64,000 bases of DNA from CBFHSF01 sp965661055 (GTDB lineage: Bacteria > Bacteroidota > Bacteroidia > Flavobacteriales > Schleiferiaceae), in assembly GCA_965661055.1 (NCBI GenBank), contig CBFICS010000003.1:93388-157387 (forward strand), read 5' to 3'. Made by a program: the position numbers and the translations under genes. Below are positions 17,279-26,266 of this stretch, piece by piece (the first letter of the stretch is position 1; every line of letters begins with the position of its first letter). The notes below the pieces were generated by a model. That model was not told the DNA's origin, made no database searches, and was given only the letters and a program-made list of their open reading frames with translations.

Positions 17279-18466
17279 TTATTGTAAGCCAGGAATTTCA
17301 ACAACTTCATTAACCTCATCTGCATAATTAACCCCTTCTATTTCAAATCCGAAAAGATTATAAAAGTCCTTACTATACCCTTCTAGATCTCCAATTTCTG
17401 CCAGATTTTCTGTGGTAGCTTTTTCCCATAGCTCAGCAACCTTTGATTGTACTTCTGGTTTCATTTCCCAGTCGTCAATTCTAATTCGACCTTCAGCGTC
17501 TACGGGCACATCATCCCTGAAAAGGCGATCTGCATAAAGTCTTTGAATTTGCTCTATGCACCCTTCGTGTAGACCGTGGTCTTTCATTACCTTAAACAAC
17601 AAGGAAATGTATAGGGGAATTACGGGAATTGCAGAACTTGATTGAGTGACCAATGCCTTGTTTACCGAGACAAAGGCCTTTCCAGAAATTTCATTTAACG
17701 AATCGGAAATGGCAAAGGCAGTCGCTTCTAGGTGATCTTTAGCTTTGCCAATGGTTCCGTCTCTATAAACAGGTTTGGTCAATTCAGGTCCGATGTAAGA
17801 GTAAGCCACCGTTTTAAAATTTTCTGCAAGAAGCCCTTGACTCTTTAGGTGATCAATCCACATTTGCCAATCTTCACCCCCCATTACCTGCACGGTATTG
17901 TCTATTTCTTCTTGGGTACAAGGTTCAATGCTCACTTCTTTAACCTCTCCTGTATGAAAGTCTACTGTTTTGTTCGTGTACGTTTGACCGATGGGTTTTA
18001 AGGTTGACTTAAAACGCTCACCGGTATTGGGATGGGTTCTAACGGGAGATGCTAAACTGTAAACCAGCATATCTATCTGCCCTAGATCTTCGCGAATTAA
18101 TTGAGCCGTTTGTTCTTTGATTTCATTTGAAAAAGCATCACCATTAATGCTTTTGGCATAAAGACCTTCTTTATGAGCAGCCTCTTCAAAGGCAGCAGAA
18201 TTGTACCATCCTGCTGTTGCGGGTCTTCCTTCTGAAGGAGCTTTTTCAAAAAACACACCTATGGTTGAAGCCCCAGAACCAAAGGCACTGCTAATTCTAC
18301 TGGCAAGTCCGAATCCGGTAGAAGCGCCTACGACCAATACTTTTTTTGGTCCACCGAGAGACCCCTTACTCTTGATATACTCTATTTGATTTTGCACATT
18401 TTGCGCACAACCATCAGGATGTGCTGTAGTACAAATGAATCCTCTTGTTTTTGGTTCTATGAGCAT
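17279..18466 (-). CDS. fabV: Trans-2-enoyl-CoA/ACP reductase
   Basis: NADH-dependent reductase for the last step of the fatty-acid elongation cycle, a FabI-replacing enzyme that is generally insensitive to triclosan. Diagnostic residues: the nucleotide loop GASTGFGLASR at about 47-57 and the active-site Tyr234-x8-Lys243 spacing that defines FabV (one residue longer than FabI or FabL). The N-terminal IxPRxRGFIC-like opening is also as expected. Length 395 is typical. The ATG at 18466 is preceded by more than 400 bases without a gene, so regulation, if any, acts there. Confidence 0.95.
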   Translation of the reverse strand: MLIEPKTRGFICTTAHPDGCAQNVQNQIEYIKSKGSLGGPKKVLVVGASTGFGLASRISSAFGSGASTIGVFFEKAPSEGRPATAGWYNSAAFEEAAHKEGLYAKSINGDAFSNEIKEQTAQLIREDLGQIDMLVYSLASPVRTHPNTGERFKSTLKPIGQTYTNKTVDFHTGEVKEVSIEPCTQEEIDNTVQVMGGEDWQMWIDHLKSQGLLAENFKTVAYSYIGPELTKPVYRDGTIGKAKDHLEATAFAISDSLNEISGKAFVSVNKALVTQSSSAIPVIPLYISLLFKVMKDHGLHEGCIEQIQRLYADRLFRDDVPVDAEGRIRIDDWEMKPEVQSKVAELWEKATTENLAEIGDLEGYSKDFYNLFGFEIEGVNYADEVNEVVEIPGLQ

Positions 18467-18879
18467 GGAATATATTTTTGTTTAGAAATGTTCGGTTTAA
18501 ATATCCACATAAATATAGCGTATTCGATTAGCTAATACTATTTTTTTAGGGATTGTAAGTTGATTGCCCAACCCCTTCACAAAAACCTTTGAGGGCAAAA
18601 ACCACATTTTTAAAAAAATCAACTGCTAGAAAAATCATTTAATTGAATAATCAATTAATATCAACCAATGGCATAGGCAATATTTCAAAAGGTTTATAAT
18701 AAAAGTTTACCTGTTGCCTAGTGAAGAAAAAAAGCGAATGAAAGGCGAAATTTATAAGCCAGCTTATTGAATTTCTCTTTCCCTTCCATGTAAACATCAC
18801 CTTGAATAGGAAAAAGATTGGAAATCAACATCTACTTGAAGTCTAGGCAAACAAAGCCTTAAAAGCCTACCTTTGCAGC
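18467..18879. other. Divergent intergenic region, fabV / VF530
   Basis: No gene is visible. There is a 7-bp inverted repeat, TAGGCAA (18674-18680) and TTGCCTA (18714-18720), with a 33-base spacer, and the VF530 promoter box at the right edge. Nothing else is supportable. Confidence 0.4.
18868..18875 (+). promoter_or_regulatory. TAnnTTTG box placed four bases before the VF530 start codon
   Basis: TACCTTTG ends at 18875 and the ATG is at 18880. With initiation normally 5-7 bases after the box, the transcript would begin at or next to the start codon, implying a leaderless or nearly leaderless mRNA. No clear TTG is found at the usual spacing. Confidence 0.5.
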
Positions 18880-19116
18880 ATGTCTAAAGAAGTTCATTCT
18901 ACCCCATCACAGCCTAACAATCCTTTACACGGAGTAAAGTTGGTAGATATGGTAGAAAAATTGGTAGAAGTTTATGGATTTAAAGGGTTAGCATCAGAAA
19001 TCCCCGTAAGGTGTTTTATTTTTGAGCCCTCCATTAAGTCTAGCCTAAAATTTTTAAGAAAGACACCCTGGGCTAGGGAAAAGGTAGAAAACCTTTACCA
19101 AAAAACCATCCAATAA
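18880..19116 (+). CDS. VF530 family DNA-binding protein (DUF2132)
   Basis: A 78-residue protein of the VF530 family, small helical proteins reported to bind DNA. The family core is unmistakable: NNPLHGVKLVDMVE near residue 13, VYGFKGLA, the VRCFIFEPSIKSSLKFLRK block and TPWAREKVENLY at the end. It has an ATG start directly behind a promoter box and precedes rlmF by 22 bases with no terminator, so both are probably co-transcribed. Whether the protein acts on DNA or supports the rRNA enzyme encoded next to it is unknown. Confidence 0.93.
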   Translation: MSKEVHSTPSQPNNPLHGVKLVDMVEKLVEVYGFKGLASEIPVRCFIFEPSIKSSLKFLRKTPWAREKVENLYQKTIQ

Positions 19117-19138
19117 TTTTCAACAACATCCTCCTTCT

Positions 19139-20089
19139 ATGCGTCCGATAAAAAAGAAAGAACACGCCCCAGTTAAAACCAGATTACACGACAGAAACAA
19201 ACATCGAGAGAGGTATAACTTTGAAGAGTTAATTGCTGTACAACCTGAGTTAAAGGACTATGTTTCTATCAATAAATTCGGTGACGAGAGCATAGATTAC
19301 TTCGACCCGAAGGCTGTTATGATGTTGAACAAGGCCTTGCTGAAGAAGTTTTACAACATTCAATACTACGTATTGCCCAAGAACTATTTATGTCCACCCA
19401 TCCCCGGAAGGGCCGACTACATACATTACATAGCCGATTTGTTGGCAGAAGACGGATTGAGAAAGGGAATTAATACTCCACAAGTAAAGATTTTAGACAT
19501 TGGTTTTGGGGCCAATTGCATTTACCCAGTGTTGGGGGTTAGCGAGTACGGATGGTCATTTGTAGGCAGCGACATTGACGGAACCTCCTTTAGAAATGCC
19601 GAAAACATCATCAGAAACAATCCACAGTTAAAAGGCAAGGTAGAGCTAAGGTTTCAAAGAAATCAAAGAGAAATGTTTAAGGGGGTGATAAAGCCAGGTG
19701 AAAAAATTGACGTTTCCATATGCAATCCACCGTTTCACGCTTCCGCGGAAAAAGCCAAAGCTGGAAGTACCCAAAAATATCAAAACCTAAAAGGAAACCG
19801 ATCGTCTAAAGTGGTTTTGAACTTTGGAGGTCAAAGCAACGAATTGTGGACCAAGGGTGGTGAAGAGCGCTTTATTGCCAATATGGTAGAACAAAGTGTT
19901 CTCGTGAAAAATTCCTGTAGATGGTTCACTACTTTGGTTTCTAAATCTGTCCATCTAAAAAACGCCATCAAAGCCATAGAAGCTTCGGGTGCTATAGAGC
20001 ACAAGGTGGTTGAAATGGGACAGGGAAACAAAATCAGTCGCTTTGTAGCATGGACCTTTATCCCTAAAGAGGAAAGAAAGTCCTGGTAA
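19139..20089 (+). CDS. rlmF: 23S rRNA (adenine-1618-N6) methyltransferase
   Basis: Methylates N6 of A1618 in 23S rRNA using S-adenosylmethionine. The family pattern is complete: a basic N-terminus with LHDRNKHRERYNFE, the SAM-binding DIGFGANCIYP segment near 117-127, and the catalytic NPPF motif near 196, which is the hallmark of N6-adenine methyltransferases. Length 316 matches E. coli RlmF (308). It follows the VF530 gene closely, and the ATG at 19139 begins the conserved basic N-terminus. Confidence 0.95.
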   Translation: MRPIKKKEHAPVKTRLHDRNKHRERYNFEELIAVQPELKDYVSINKFGDESIDYFDPKAVMMLNKALLKKFYNIQYYVLPKNYLCPPIPGRADYIHYIADLLAEDGLRKGINTPQVKILDIGFGANCIYPVLGVSEYGWSFVGSDIDGTSFRNAENIIRNNPQLKGKVELRFQRNQREMFKGVIKPGEKIDVSICNPPFHASAEKAKAGSTQKYQNLKGNRSSKVVLNFGGQSNELWTKGGEERFIANMVEQSVLVKNSCRWFTTLVSKSVHLKNAIKAIEASGAIEHKVVEMGQGNKISRFVAWTFIPKEERKSW

Positions 20090-20135
20090 TATTTTGTGTA
20101 ATTTTCAGTTTCTTGAGAAACCAACTAATTGCACT

Positions 20136-20741
20136 ATGAACATCAAGCCCAGCCATTGGATTATCATTTTACTTTTTGGAACACTACCTCTTCACGGGCA
20201 ATATTTTCCCATGAAGAACTTTCAATACGTCTATGATACCCTTTCGTTTTACGACGGAGAGAACACCCACAATTTAATTATTACCCATAATAGAATTGAG
20301 ACGGAAATACCTTCTGACAAAGTAGATTACGATGATTTTACTTCTATAAAATACGTGGAAGAGGTTCAAAGTAATTTTTACAAGGTTCACACACGCATCA
20401 TGCTCCATCAACCTATTATTAGAAATGAAAACTGGGGTTATGATACCATGACATACATTGACTATCACCCTAGTCGTAAGTTTGCCTTAGACCAATTTTC
20501 TGAAGGTATTAAAACCATAGAACAACACATTAACGACCAAGGATTAAAGCTCATACACACAGAATACTATGTTCTAGGAAAGGGAGACTTTAATCACTAT
20601 GACATTTCTAATTTCAAAGAAGAATATATAGAAGGTCAACAATTGGTTTTCACCCGAATGCTGATAGAGATTGGTGACTACCTAATAACCTATGACCTGC
20701 TCTTTTTAGACGACTTTGGACAAATTGTTATTTGGCAATAA
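20136..20741 (+). CDS. Secreted protein, unknown
   Basis: A 201-residue product from the ATG at 20136, which opens a signal peptide (hydrophobic core about residues 8-20, cleavage near ...LHGQ). The mature chain is rich in Tyr, Ile, Thr and acidic residues with no cysteine or lipobox and shows no recognised domain. It is probably periplasmic. A two-tier hairpin and a T-run follow the stop, so it ends a transcript; whether that starts at the VF530 promoter or a private one is not clear. Confidence 0.62.
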   Translation: MNIKPSHWIIILLFGTLPLHGQYFPMKNFQYVYDTLSFYDGENTHNLIITHNRIETEIPSDKVDYDDFTSIKYVEEVQSNFYKVHTRIMLHQPIIRNENWGYDTMTYIDYHPSRKFALDQFSEGIKTIEQHINDQGLKLIHTEYYVLGKGDFNHYDISNFKEEYIEGQQLVFTRMLIEIGDYLITYDLLFLDDFGQIVIWQ

Positions 20742-20755
20742 TTTTCTCCAACTTA

Positions 20756-20823
20756 GAGGTTCCTAAGAAAAAATTTACAAAGTGAATAAGTCTTGTAAAT
20801 GAGTGACCTCTCCCCTTTTTTTA
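20756..20823 (+). terminator. Two-tier hairpin terminator
   Basis: GAGGT (20756-20760) pairs with ACCTC (20806-20810), enclosing a perfect 8-bp stem ATTTACAA / TTGTAAAT (20773-20780 with 20793-20800). A C/T-rich run of eight T follows at about 20816-20822. Confidence 0.65.
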
Positions 20824-20852
20824 AGAGCCAAACTAAGTAGATTGGCTTTTTT
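20823..20852. terminator. Second hairpin between convergent genes
   Basis: AGCCAA (20826-20831) pairs with TTGGCT (20842-20847) and the stem extends with A-T and G-U pairs into a T-run. It lies at the junction with the convergent DUF2141 gene and may back up the preceding terminator. Confidence 0.55.
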
Positions 20853-21283
20853 CATTCAAAAAGGGTCTTTACCTCTAAGGCTATGGTATGAGTCACTAAG
20901 GGCTTGAGTTCAATTTTCGCCTTTTCAAATTCTGGACGCGCTAATTCCTTGTAATTCGTTAGAGCCACCGGCTCCGTAGGCATACCTATCCAATTTTTAT
21001 CGTTAATTCCGTTTTCGTTGATGTCGTGAAAAACGGTTATAGCATAATAGCCCGGAGGCACCTCTTCAATTTTGGTAATGATTTTCTGGTTTTCAATTTT
21101 CACCTTGATGACCCGAAACGCTTTGTTTAACTCTCTTGGAAATCCGTCTTCATCATTAAAGAGACTAATTACAGCTATGCCATCGCTGTGTTCAAATCCC
21201 GTAACGGTTATCTCTACGCCAGTATTTTGAGCCACAAGAGGCACGAATAAAAGCAAGAACATAATGGTTAAAATGGTTTTCAT
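20852..21283 (-). CDS. DUF2141 secreted protein
   Basis: A 143-residue exported protein with a signal peptide cleaved after about residue 19 (...PLVAQ) followed by a DUF2141 domain. The family marks are clear: VEITVTGFEHSDGIAVISLF at the start and the VFHDINENGINDKNWIGMPTEP block at about 90-110, which looks like a calcium-binding loop (D-x-N-x-N-G). The family is common in Bacteroidota periplasm and has no defined function. Single gene, convergent with the gene before it, and starting about 105 bases from the divergent GT39 gene. Confidence 0.9.
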   Translation of the reverse strand: MKTILTIMFLLLFVPLVAQNTGVEITVTGFEHSDGIAVISLFNDEDGFPRELNKAFRVIKVKIENQKIITKIEEVPPGYYAITVFHDINENGINDKNWIGMPTEPVALTNYKELARPEFEKAKIELKPLVTHTIALEVKTLFE

Positions 21284-21388
21284 ACCGTTAACAGCTTTCT
21301 TAATAGTAATTTAAGAGATTATTGCTTTGGGCACAATACCCTATTTTAGTGATTATTTATACCTTCACAACACACAAGAACACCCTGC

Positions 21389-22792
21389 ATGTTTTTAAAT
21401 AAAGGCTCAACCAAAGACGTAAACAACCTCATCATAACCTGCCTTGTTGCATGGATTTGGCTGCCATTATTTTTTACATGCGGAATGTTTGTTGACGGGA
21501 TTACCTATGGAGCCATTTCTCATAACCTAAGCCAAGATTTGGGATCATTTTTTGTACCTCACTACACCGCTACCCTGCACCCAAAATTCTTTGAACACCC
21601 GCCTTTGGTTTTCATCCTACAAAAATTCTTTTTTGACCTTTTCGGATCGTCCCTGTTCACCGAAAACATTTTTTCTGCCGTACAATTAATCATCAGCATT
21701 TGGTTGTTTAAAAAACTTGAAAAGCTCTTATTTGGATCGGGTCATTGGCTTTCTACTATTTTATTCTTGACCACACCGCTAGTGATATGGGGCTATTCTA
21801 ATAACTTACTTGAGAGCACCCTTATTGTGTTTTGTACGGCTTCTGTGGTTACCACCGTTCAAGCGCTAAACAACAAATCACCGCTTAGACTTTATCTCAG
21901 CTCACTTTTCATTTTTGCCGCGTTTTTATCTAAGGGTCCCGTCGGGCTTTTTCCTTTGGTTGCCCCAATGTTATGGACAGTAACCCATAGAGGGTTCTCC
22001 TTTAAAAAAGGGATTATCTCTCAATTTCACTTACTCCTTGGGCTTTTACTATCAGCTGCCATCTCATTCTACCTATGGCCAGAATTGTGGCAAAACCTCA
22101 AGTCTTATTTCTCCATTCAACTCCTTCCCGCTTTAAGCGGAAACAGAGAAGTGACGACAAGTTTTAGAGGCAGCATACTTTTAAATTTAGTTGTCCAGTT
22201 ATTGATTCCCATAGCATTACTCCTTGCGGCATGGATTTTTTCAAAAAGGGTAAAGCTTAAGACCAATCCGAATCTGCAATTTTTGTTAATCCTGGCTCTT
22301 TGCGCGAGTCTACCGCTTATGGTCTCAAGCAAGCAGAGAGACTTTTACACCCTACCGAGTATTGTCTTATTCCTACTGTATTTTTCACAAATGGCAAGAC
22401 CTATCGTTGACAACCTGAAATGGAATTTTCTTTTGAATCCATGGGTTTTACGCGGTTTTTTTCTTGCCGCTTTCGTGGGAGTTATATATTCCACTTCAAT
22501 GATTGGGAGCCCTAGAAGGGACGGTGATTTACAAAGTGATGTAGTAATAATATCTAGTGTTGTAGGGACTCAAACCACTATTGCGACCAATACCCTAACG
22601 TGGAACGATTGGACCTATCAAGCCTATTTCATGAGACTGGCTCAAATTAGTTTAGATGATCAAAAGCCTGCTAGGTTTATGCTACTTCCCAAGGGATTTA
22701 GGGGTGAAACCAAAAAAGGGCAACAAGAATATAGAAAAGTCCCTTTAGAACTTCATCATTTTGATCTTTACGAAATGGTGAAAAGTCCTTAA
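21389..22792 (+). CDS. GT39-type membrane glycosyltransferase
   Basis: A 467-residue polytopic membrane protein of the GT-C class (ArnT/PMT_2 family), which transfers a sugar from a polyprenyl-phosphate donor on the periplasmic side. About ten hydrophobic helices are visible; the first periplasmic loop carries the acidic FVDGITYG motif (Asp near residue 36) that serves as catalytic base in the family, and a HPKFFEHPPLVFILQK segment corresponds to the usual H-P loop. The acceptor (lipid A, protein or glycan) cannot be told. It stands alone; a 7-bp hairpin at 22791-22816 follows, without a strong T-run. Confidence 0.87.
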   Translation: MFLNKGSTKDVNNLIITCLVAWIWLPLFFTCGMFVDGITYGAISHNLSQDLGSFFVPHYTATLHPKFFEHPPLVFILQKFFFDLFGSSLFTENIFSAVQLIISIWLFKKLEKLLFGSGHWLSTILFLTTPLVIWGYSNNLLESTLIVFCTASVVTTVQALNNKSPLRLYLSSLFIFAAFLSKGPVGLFPLVAPMLWTVTHRGFSFKKGIISQFHLLLGLLLSAAISFYLWPELWQNLKSYFSIQLLPALSGNREVTTSFRGSILLNLVVQLLIPIALLLAAWIFSKRVKLKTNPNLQFLLILALCASLPLMVSSKQRDFYTLPSIVLFLLYFSQMARPIVDNLKWNFLLNPWVLRGFFLAAFVGVIYSTSMIGSPRRDGDLQSDVVIISSVVGTQTTIATNTLTWNDWTYQAYFMRLAQISLDDQKPARFMLLPKGFRGETKKGQQEYRKVPLELHHFDLYEMVKSP

Positions 22793-22883
22793 GAACTTAT
22801 AATAGGTTTAGTTCTTTCAAAATTTCTGGCAAATAAATATGCATAAATATCTGAGATATTTACCGGTTGTAATGGAGGGTGAA

Positions 22884-23108
22884 TTACAAAGAAGCCAAGC
22901 AATTAGACTCCTTTGGGTTAAAAAACCTCATAACGGATTTAGTGGCTATTTTTAGAACCACTTGTCCGTTGTTTAACGCGTATTCAAAAGTCGACTTTTT
23001 CATCGTCGGAGCGGGATTGTTATTGTCGTCATCTTTACTACAAGAAGATGTTCCAAAAACTAATCCTAGTGCTAGGGCATGTAAGGCCAAATAGTTTGTG
23101 ATTTTCAT
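22884..23108 (-). pseudogene. Truncated lipoprotein gene
   Basis: The first 45 or so residues are a typical Bacteroidota lipoprotein: signal, lipobox ending GTSSC, an acidic SKDDDNNNPAPT spacer and a STFEYALNNGQVV segment seen at the N-terminus of larger lipoproteins. The frame then degenerates and stops at 74 residues, against the end of the GT39 gene. The bulk of the domain is missing, so I read it as a deletion remnant with its own upstream region left intact. A real 74-residue lipoprotein is less likely. Confidence 0.62.
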
Positions 23109-23395
23109 TTCTATTTATTTAAAATTCGACATACATACGCCGTCAAAGTGAAATTGGATTTCGCAGAATGAAAAAAAATGAAATAAATTCACAAAGAACT
23201 GTTTATCAAGTGTTTAAATATTAATTTTTTTTGAAATTTATTTCCCGGCATCAGAAAATGGGAGGGAAATCGATGAATAAAATGAAACGGACAAACAAAA
23301 ATTGATAACATACGTTTAATATTAAGTGTCAAAAAGAATAGGAAAAAATCTTGACATTTAAGCTGAAATTATTAATCCCTCCAAACTTTAGTCTA

Positions 23396-23794
23396 ATGAA
23401 CTCTCCCACTCCAGAAGAAAAGGTTCAAATTCAACAGCTCATGGAAGTTTTGTACTATCCAGAGAACCAAGAAGAAGATAAGGTTAAAGAAACCGTAGAC
23501 CAGTTGATTGAATTTGGAGTGCCTATAAAAAAACAAAATCGATGGATAAAATCTCATCAACGCTATTTGGCTAGAAGAAAGCGAATTAAAGAAAATGCCT
23601 CTTACACCAAAACAGAAAGGTTACTTATTGTTATGCTGGCTCCAGTTAGTCTTGCCTTTCTTGAAGGCTTGTTTGTTTTTGAATCAGATCCAGAATACAA
23701 AACCATGAGAAGACAAGGGGCATCTTATTTAAGTCTTGGTTTAGCTCTTTGGACAGCTATGATCATTTTTTACTCAACATCTTTGCTTTTTTAA
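23396..23794 (+). CDS. Hypothetical protein with C-terminal membrane hairpin
   Basis: From the ATG at 23396 the product is 132 residues: an acidic, helical N-terminal half, a basic stretch around 50-70 (SHQRYLARRKRIKE) and two hydrophobic segments near 82-97 and 112-131. The upstream in-frame stretch to 23351 lacks a convincing start. The charge pattern suggests a cytoplasmic domain anchored by a C-terminal hairpin. No family is recognised. It is isolated, with gene-free sequence on both sides (23109-23395, about 290 bases, shows nothing supportable). Confidence 0.6.
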   Translation: MNSPTPEEKVQIQQLMEVLYYPENQEEDKVKETVDQLIEFGVPIKKQNRWIKSHQRYLARRKRIKENASYTKTERLLIVMLAPVSLAFLEGLFVFESDPEYKTMRRQGASYLSLGLALWTAMIIFYSTSLLF

Positions 23795-24292
23795 GGAAAC
23801 TCAATTCCTAATGGGATAGAATTAAAAAACTATTTCTTTTTACCTAGTCTTAGGCTCTGTGCTTATTCCTAACCAAGAAAGATGCTTTTTCAAGCTCGAC
23901 CACCAATTAATCGAAAGGTCTATTTCTCATATTTATTTTCAAAGTAATTTTCAACCGTATTTGAAAGGAAATTTAACCTAGACTGAAATAACCAAAATTT
24001 ACTCTTTAGTAACGGTAAAACGTGGAAATAGGGCAAACCGAAAATCTGAAGTTTCGTTGACAAAAAAAAGGAGTTGTTGTCGATTTCAAAGACAGCGTAA
24101 AGAGCATTCCTGTAAATAATCCATAGATGCTTCAATGATTAGAAAAACAGTTCATACCCTCTCACAAGAAGAAGAGTTGTACGCACCACGCCATTGAACC
24201 TTTGGTAATGAAAAAGAAATTTATATCTTTCAGATGATGAGCCTTTCAGAATTCATTGTTTGATTGAATGTGCTCTAAAAAAAATAACTATT
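23795..24292. other. Intergenic region with a TM2-gene promoter
   Basis: A 71-codon open frame on the minus strand (23920-24135) has no recognised product, and its composition resembles background, so it is not called. The only supportable element is the promoter at 24202-24231. Confidence 0.4.
24202..24231 (+). promoter_or_regulatory. Promoter of the TM2 gene
   Basis: TTG at 24202-24204, a 19-base spacer, then TATCTTTC at 24224-24231, one base off TAnnTTTG. It lies about 60 bases before the start codon. Confidence 0.55.
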
Positions 24293-24532
24293 ATGACTCA
24301 ACCAATCGATGATTTCTCAACTGGAAGAAGCCCTTATGACTTTGTAGCCACCCTGCTCTTATGTATATTTTTAGGAGGATTGGGCCTACATAGATTTTAT
24401 GTGGGAAAAATCGGAACTGGCTTATTAATGCTTTTCACTTTTGGCGGACTTGGTATATGGTCAATCATTGACCTTGTATTAGTTGCCACTGGTAATTTTA
24501 AGGACAAAGATGGTCTTCCGATTCAGAACTAA
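24293..24532 (+). CDS. TM2 domain protein
   Basis: A 79-residue membrane protein with a TM2 domain: a short acidic N-terminus containing SPYDFVATLLLC, then LGGLGLHRFYVGK, the family signature between two helices, and LFTFGGLGIWSIIDLVLV in the second helix. The ATG at 24293 gives the compact domain; an in-frame start at 24260 only adds a nondescript tail. The family is widespread and lacks an assigned molecular role. The stop codon abuts the stop of the convergent VanX-like gene with no bases between. Confidence 0.9.
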   Translation: MTQPIDDFSTGRSPYDFVATLLLCIFLGGLGLHRFYVGKIGTGLLMLFTFGGLGIWSIIDLVLVATGNFKDKDGLPIQN

Positions 24533-25207
24533 TTATTGTACCACGAAATCAAAGTAAGTATCTGAAAACGGTTCTTTGGCTAAAGTAAAATGCCACCATT
24601 CTTCACGGTAGGGTAAAAAGCCATTATTGATCATCGCCTCGCGAAGAATGTTTCTATTCTCTTGCCCATCTTTTGAAATGGTTGTGTCTGTTGGCCAAGA
24701 TTTTTCTCCAAAAAAGTCCCAATCTGACCCCATATCAACTTTTTCGCCTTTTGAATTTACCAGAGTCAAGTCAAAGGTTGACCCTCTAGAATGACTAGAC
24801 TTTGCGGCTATATAGTTGAGTTCAATCAATTTACTTTTATCGATCTGAGGGTAATACTTTTGTTTGGTCAAAGTATCTGAAATATCACTAGCCCATTTTA
24901 CAAAGTGGTTTACCGCTCTTTGTGGACGATAGGCATCGTAAACCAAAAGACCTAAACCCAGTTTTGAGAGGTCCTTTTCTACATTCGCTAGAGCCTTAGC
25001 CGCCTCCTTTGTACAAATAATGATGGGGGCATCATACCCATTAACCGGTTGACCTACAAAATTGTTAGGACCAAAATAGCGGACCTCCTCACGAATATTT
25101 TCAGTATAATTGCGCAGGTAAACAAATCCGTTGGGCAATTCACTTTTTTCTGTACATGCAGAGAACATGAACGGGAGCAACAGTAGAAATAATAGCCTTT
25201 TCATCAT
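24533..25207 (-). CDS. D-Ala-D-Ala dipeptidase (VanX/DdpX family), lipoprotein
   Basis: Zinc D,D-dipeptidase that cleaves D-alanyl-D-alanine. Zinc and catalytic residues are in place: H139 and D146 in SSHSRGSTFD, E203 and H206 in EEWWHF, and the conserved R94 in YDAYRP. A signal peptide ends in a lipobox (FSAC, Cys18), so the enzyme is membrane-anchored in the periplasm and likely recycles peptidoglycan peptides; it should not be read as a resistance gene, since no vanHA or VanRS partners are here. It lies 21 bases after acr3 and may be read from the ars promoter. Confidence 0.92.
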   Translation of the reverse strand: MMKRLLFLLLLPFMFSACTEKSELPNGFVYLRNYTENIREEVRYFGPNNFVGQPVNGYDAPIIICTKEAAKALANVEKDLSKLGLGLLVYDAYRPQRAVNHFVKWASDISDTLTKQKYYPQIDKSKLIELNYIAAKSSHSRGSTFDLTLVNSKGEKVDMGSDWDFFGEKSWPTDTTISKDGQENRNILREAMINNGFLPYREEWWHFTLAKEPFSDTYFDFVVQ

Positions 25208-25228
25208 AGTGCTTTCCGGGGTGTTTAT

Positions 25229-26266
25229 TTAAAAGTACTTCTTCTTGAGCCAAAAAGAAACTTTTACCAAAAGAATAAGCGCCGGCACCTCTACCAAGGG
25301 ACCGATTACTCCTGCAAAAGCTTCTCCAGAGTTTATTCCGAAAACGGCAATAGCAACTGCAATGGCCAGCTCAAAATTATTTCCCGCCGCGGTAAAAGAA
25401 AGCGCTGCAGTTTTTTCGTAAGAAACCTTCATCCATTTTGAAATAAGGAATCCTAACCCAAACATAATGGCAAAGTAAAAAAGGAGAGGTATAGCAATTA
25501 TAACCACATCTTGGGGTATTTGAACGATTAACTCCCCCTTGAGGGAGAACATCAGAACAATGGTAAACAAAAGGGAAATGAGCGTTATTGGAGAAATGGC
25601 AGGAATAAACTTTTTCATGTACCATTCTTCACCTTTTGCCTTTACCAAGATGAGTCGACTAGCTATACCTAATGCAAAGGGAATTCCCAGATAGATTAGA
25701 ACACTTTCTGCAATGGTTGAAATGGAAATATCTACTATGGCCCCTTCCAGTCCGAAGTAAGGAGGCAAAACGGTAATAAACAACCACGCGTAAAAGCTAT
25801 AGGCAAAGATTTGAAAAATGCTATTGAGTGCCACCAATCCAGCGCCATACTCTGAACTTCCTTCGGCTAAGTCATTCCATACCAAAACCATAGCTATACA
25901 TCTAGCCAGCCCGATTAATATCAGTCCGACTAAGTAATGAGGATAATCTTGTAAAAAGACAATCGCTAAAACAAACATGAGTAACGGACCGATAATCCAG
26001 TTTAATACAATAGAAAGGGTTAGGACTTTTCCGTTAGCAAACACTTTGGGCAGCAAGCTATAATCAACCTTTGCCAAGGGAGGATACATCATAAGAATCA
26101 GTCCGATGGCCAATGGAATATTCGTAGTACCACTACTCATATTATCAATTTTTGTCGGGATATTTGGGAAGGCATACCCCAAGCCTACTCCTAGTATCAT
26201 GGCTAGGAAAATCCACAAGGTCAAATTGCTGTCAAGGAAGCTTAATTTCTTTTGGGTAGTGGTCAT
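25229..26266 (-). CDS. acr3: Arsenite efflux transporter Acr3
   Basis: A 345-residue inner-membrane carrier (bile acid/arsenite/riboflavin transporter superfamily) that exports arsenite using the proton gradient. Ten helices are discernible. The family's essential cysteine is in LARCIAMVLVWNDLAEG (helix 4) and the AAGNNFELAIAVAI motif lies in helix 9. Its ATG begins immediately after the TAA of arsC (no intervening base), which indicates translational coupling. Product of the reductase upstream is its substrate. Confidence 0.95.
   Translation of the reverse strand: MTTTQKKLSFLDSNLTLWIFLAMILGVGLGYAFPNIPTKIDNMSSGTTNIPLAIGLILMMYPPLAKVDYSLLPKVFANGKVLTLSIVLNWIIGPLLMFVLAIVFLQDYPHYLVGLILIGLARCIAMVLVWNDLAEGSSEYGAGLVALNSIFQIFAYSFYAWLFITVLPPYFGLEGAIVDISISTIAESVLIYLGIPFALGIASRLILVKAKGEEWYMKKFIPAISPITLISLLFTIVLMFSLKGELIVQIPQDVVIIAIPLLFYFAIMFGLGFLISKWMKVSYEKTAALSFTAAGNNFELAIAVAIAVFGINSGEAFAGVIGPLVEVPALILLVKVSFWLKKKYF

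Noticed and set aside
23920..24135. 71-codon minus-strand frame before the TM2 gene
   Set aside because: No family, promoter or neighbour supports it, and composition resembles background.
24533..25207. Vancomycin-resistance determinant
   Set aside because: The VanX-family lipoprotein has no vanH, vanA or VanRS partners and sits in an arsenic operon, so a peptidoglycan-recycling role is likelier.
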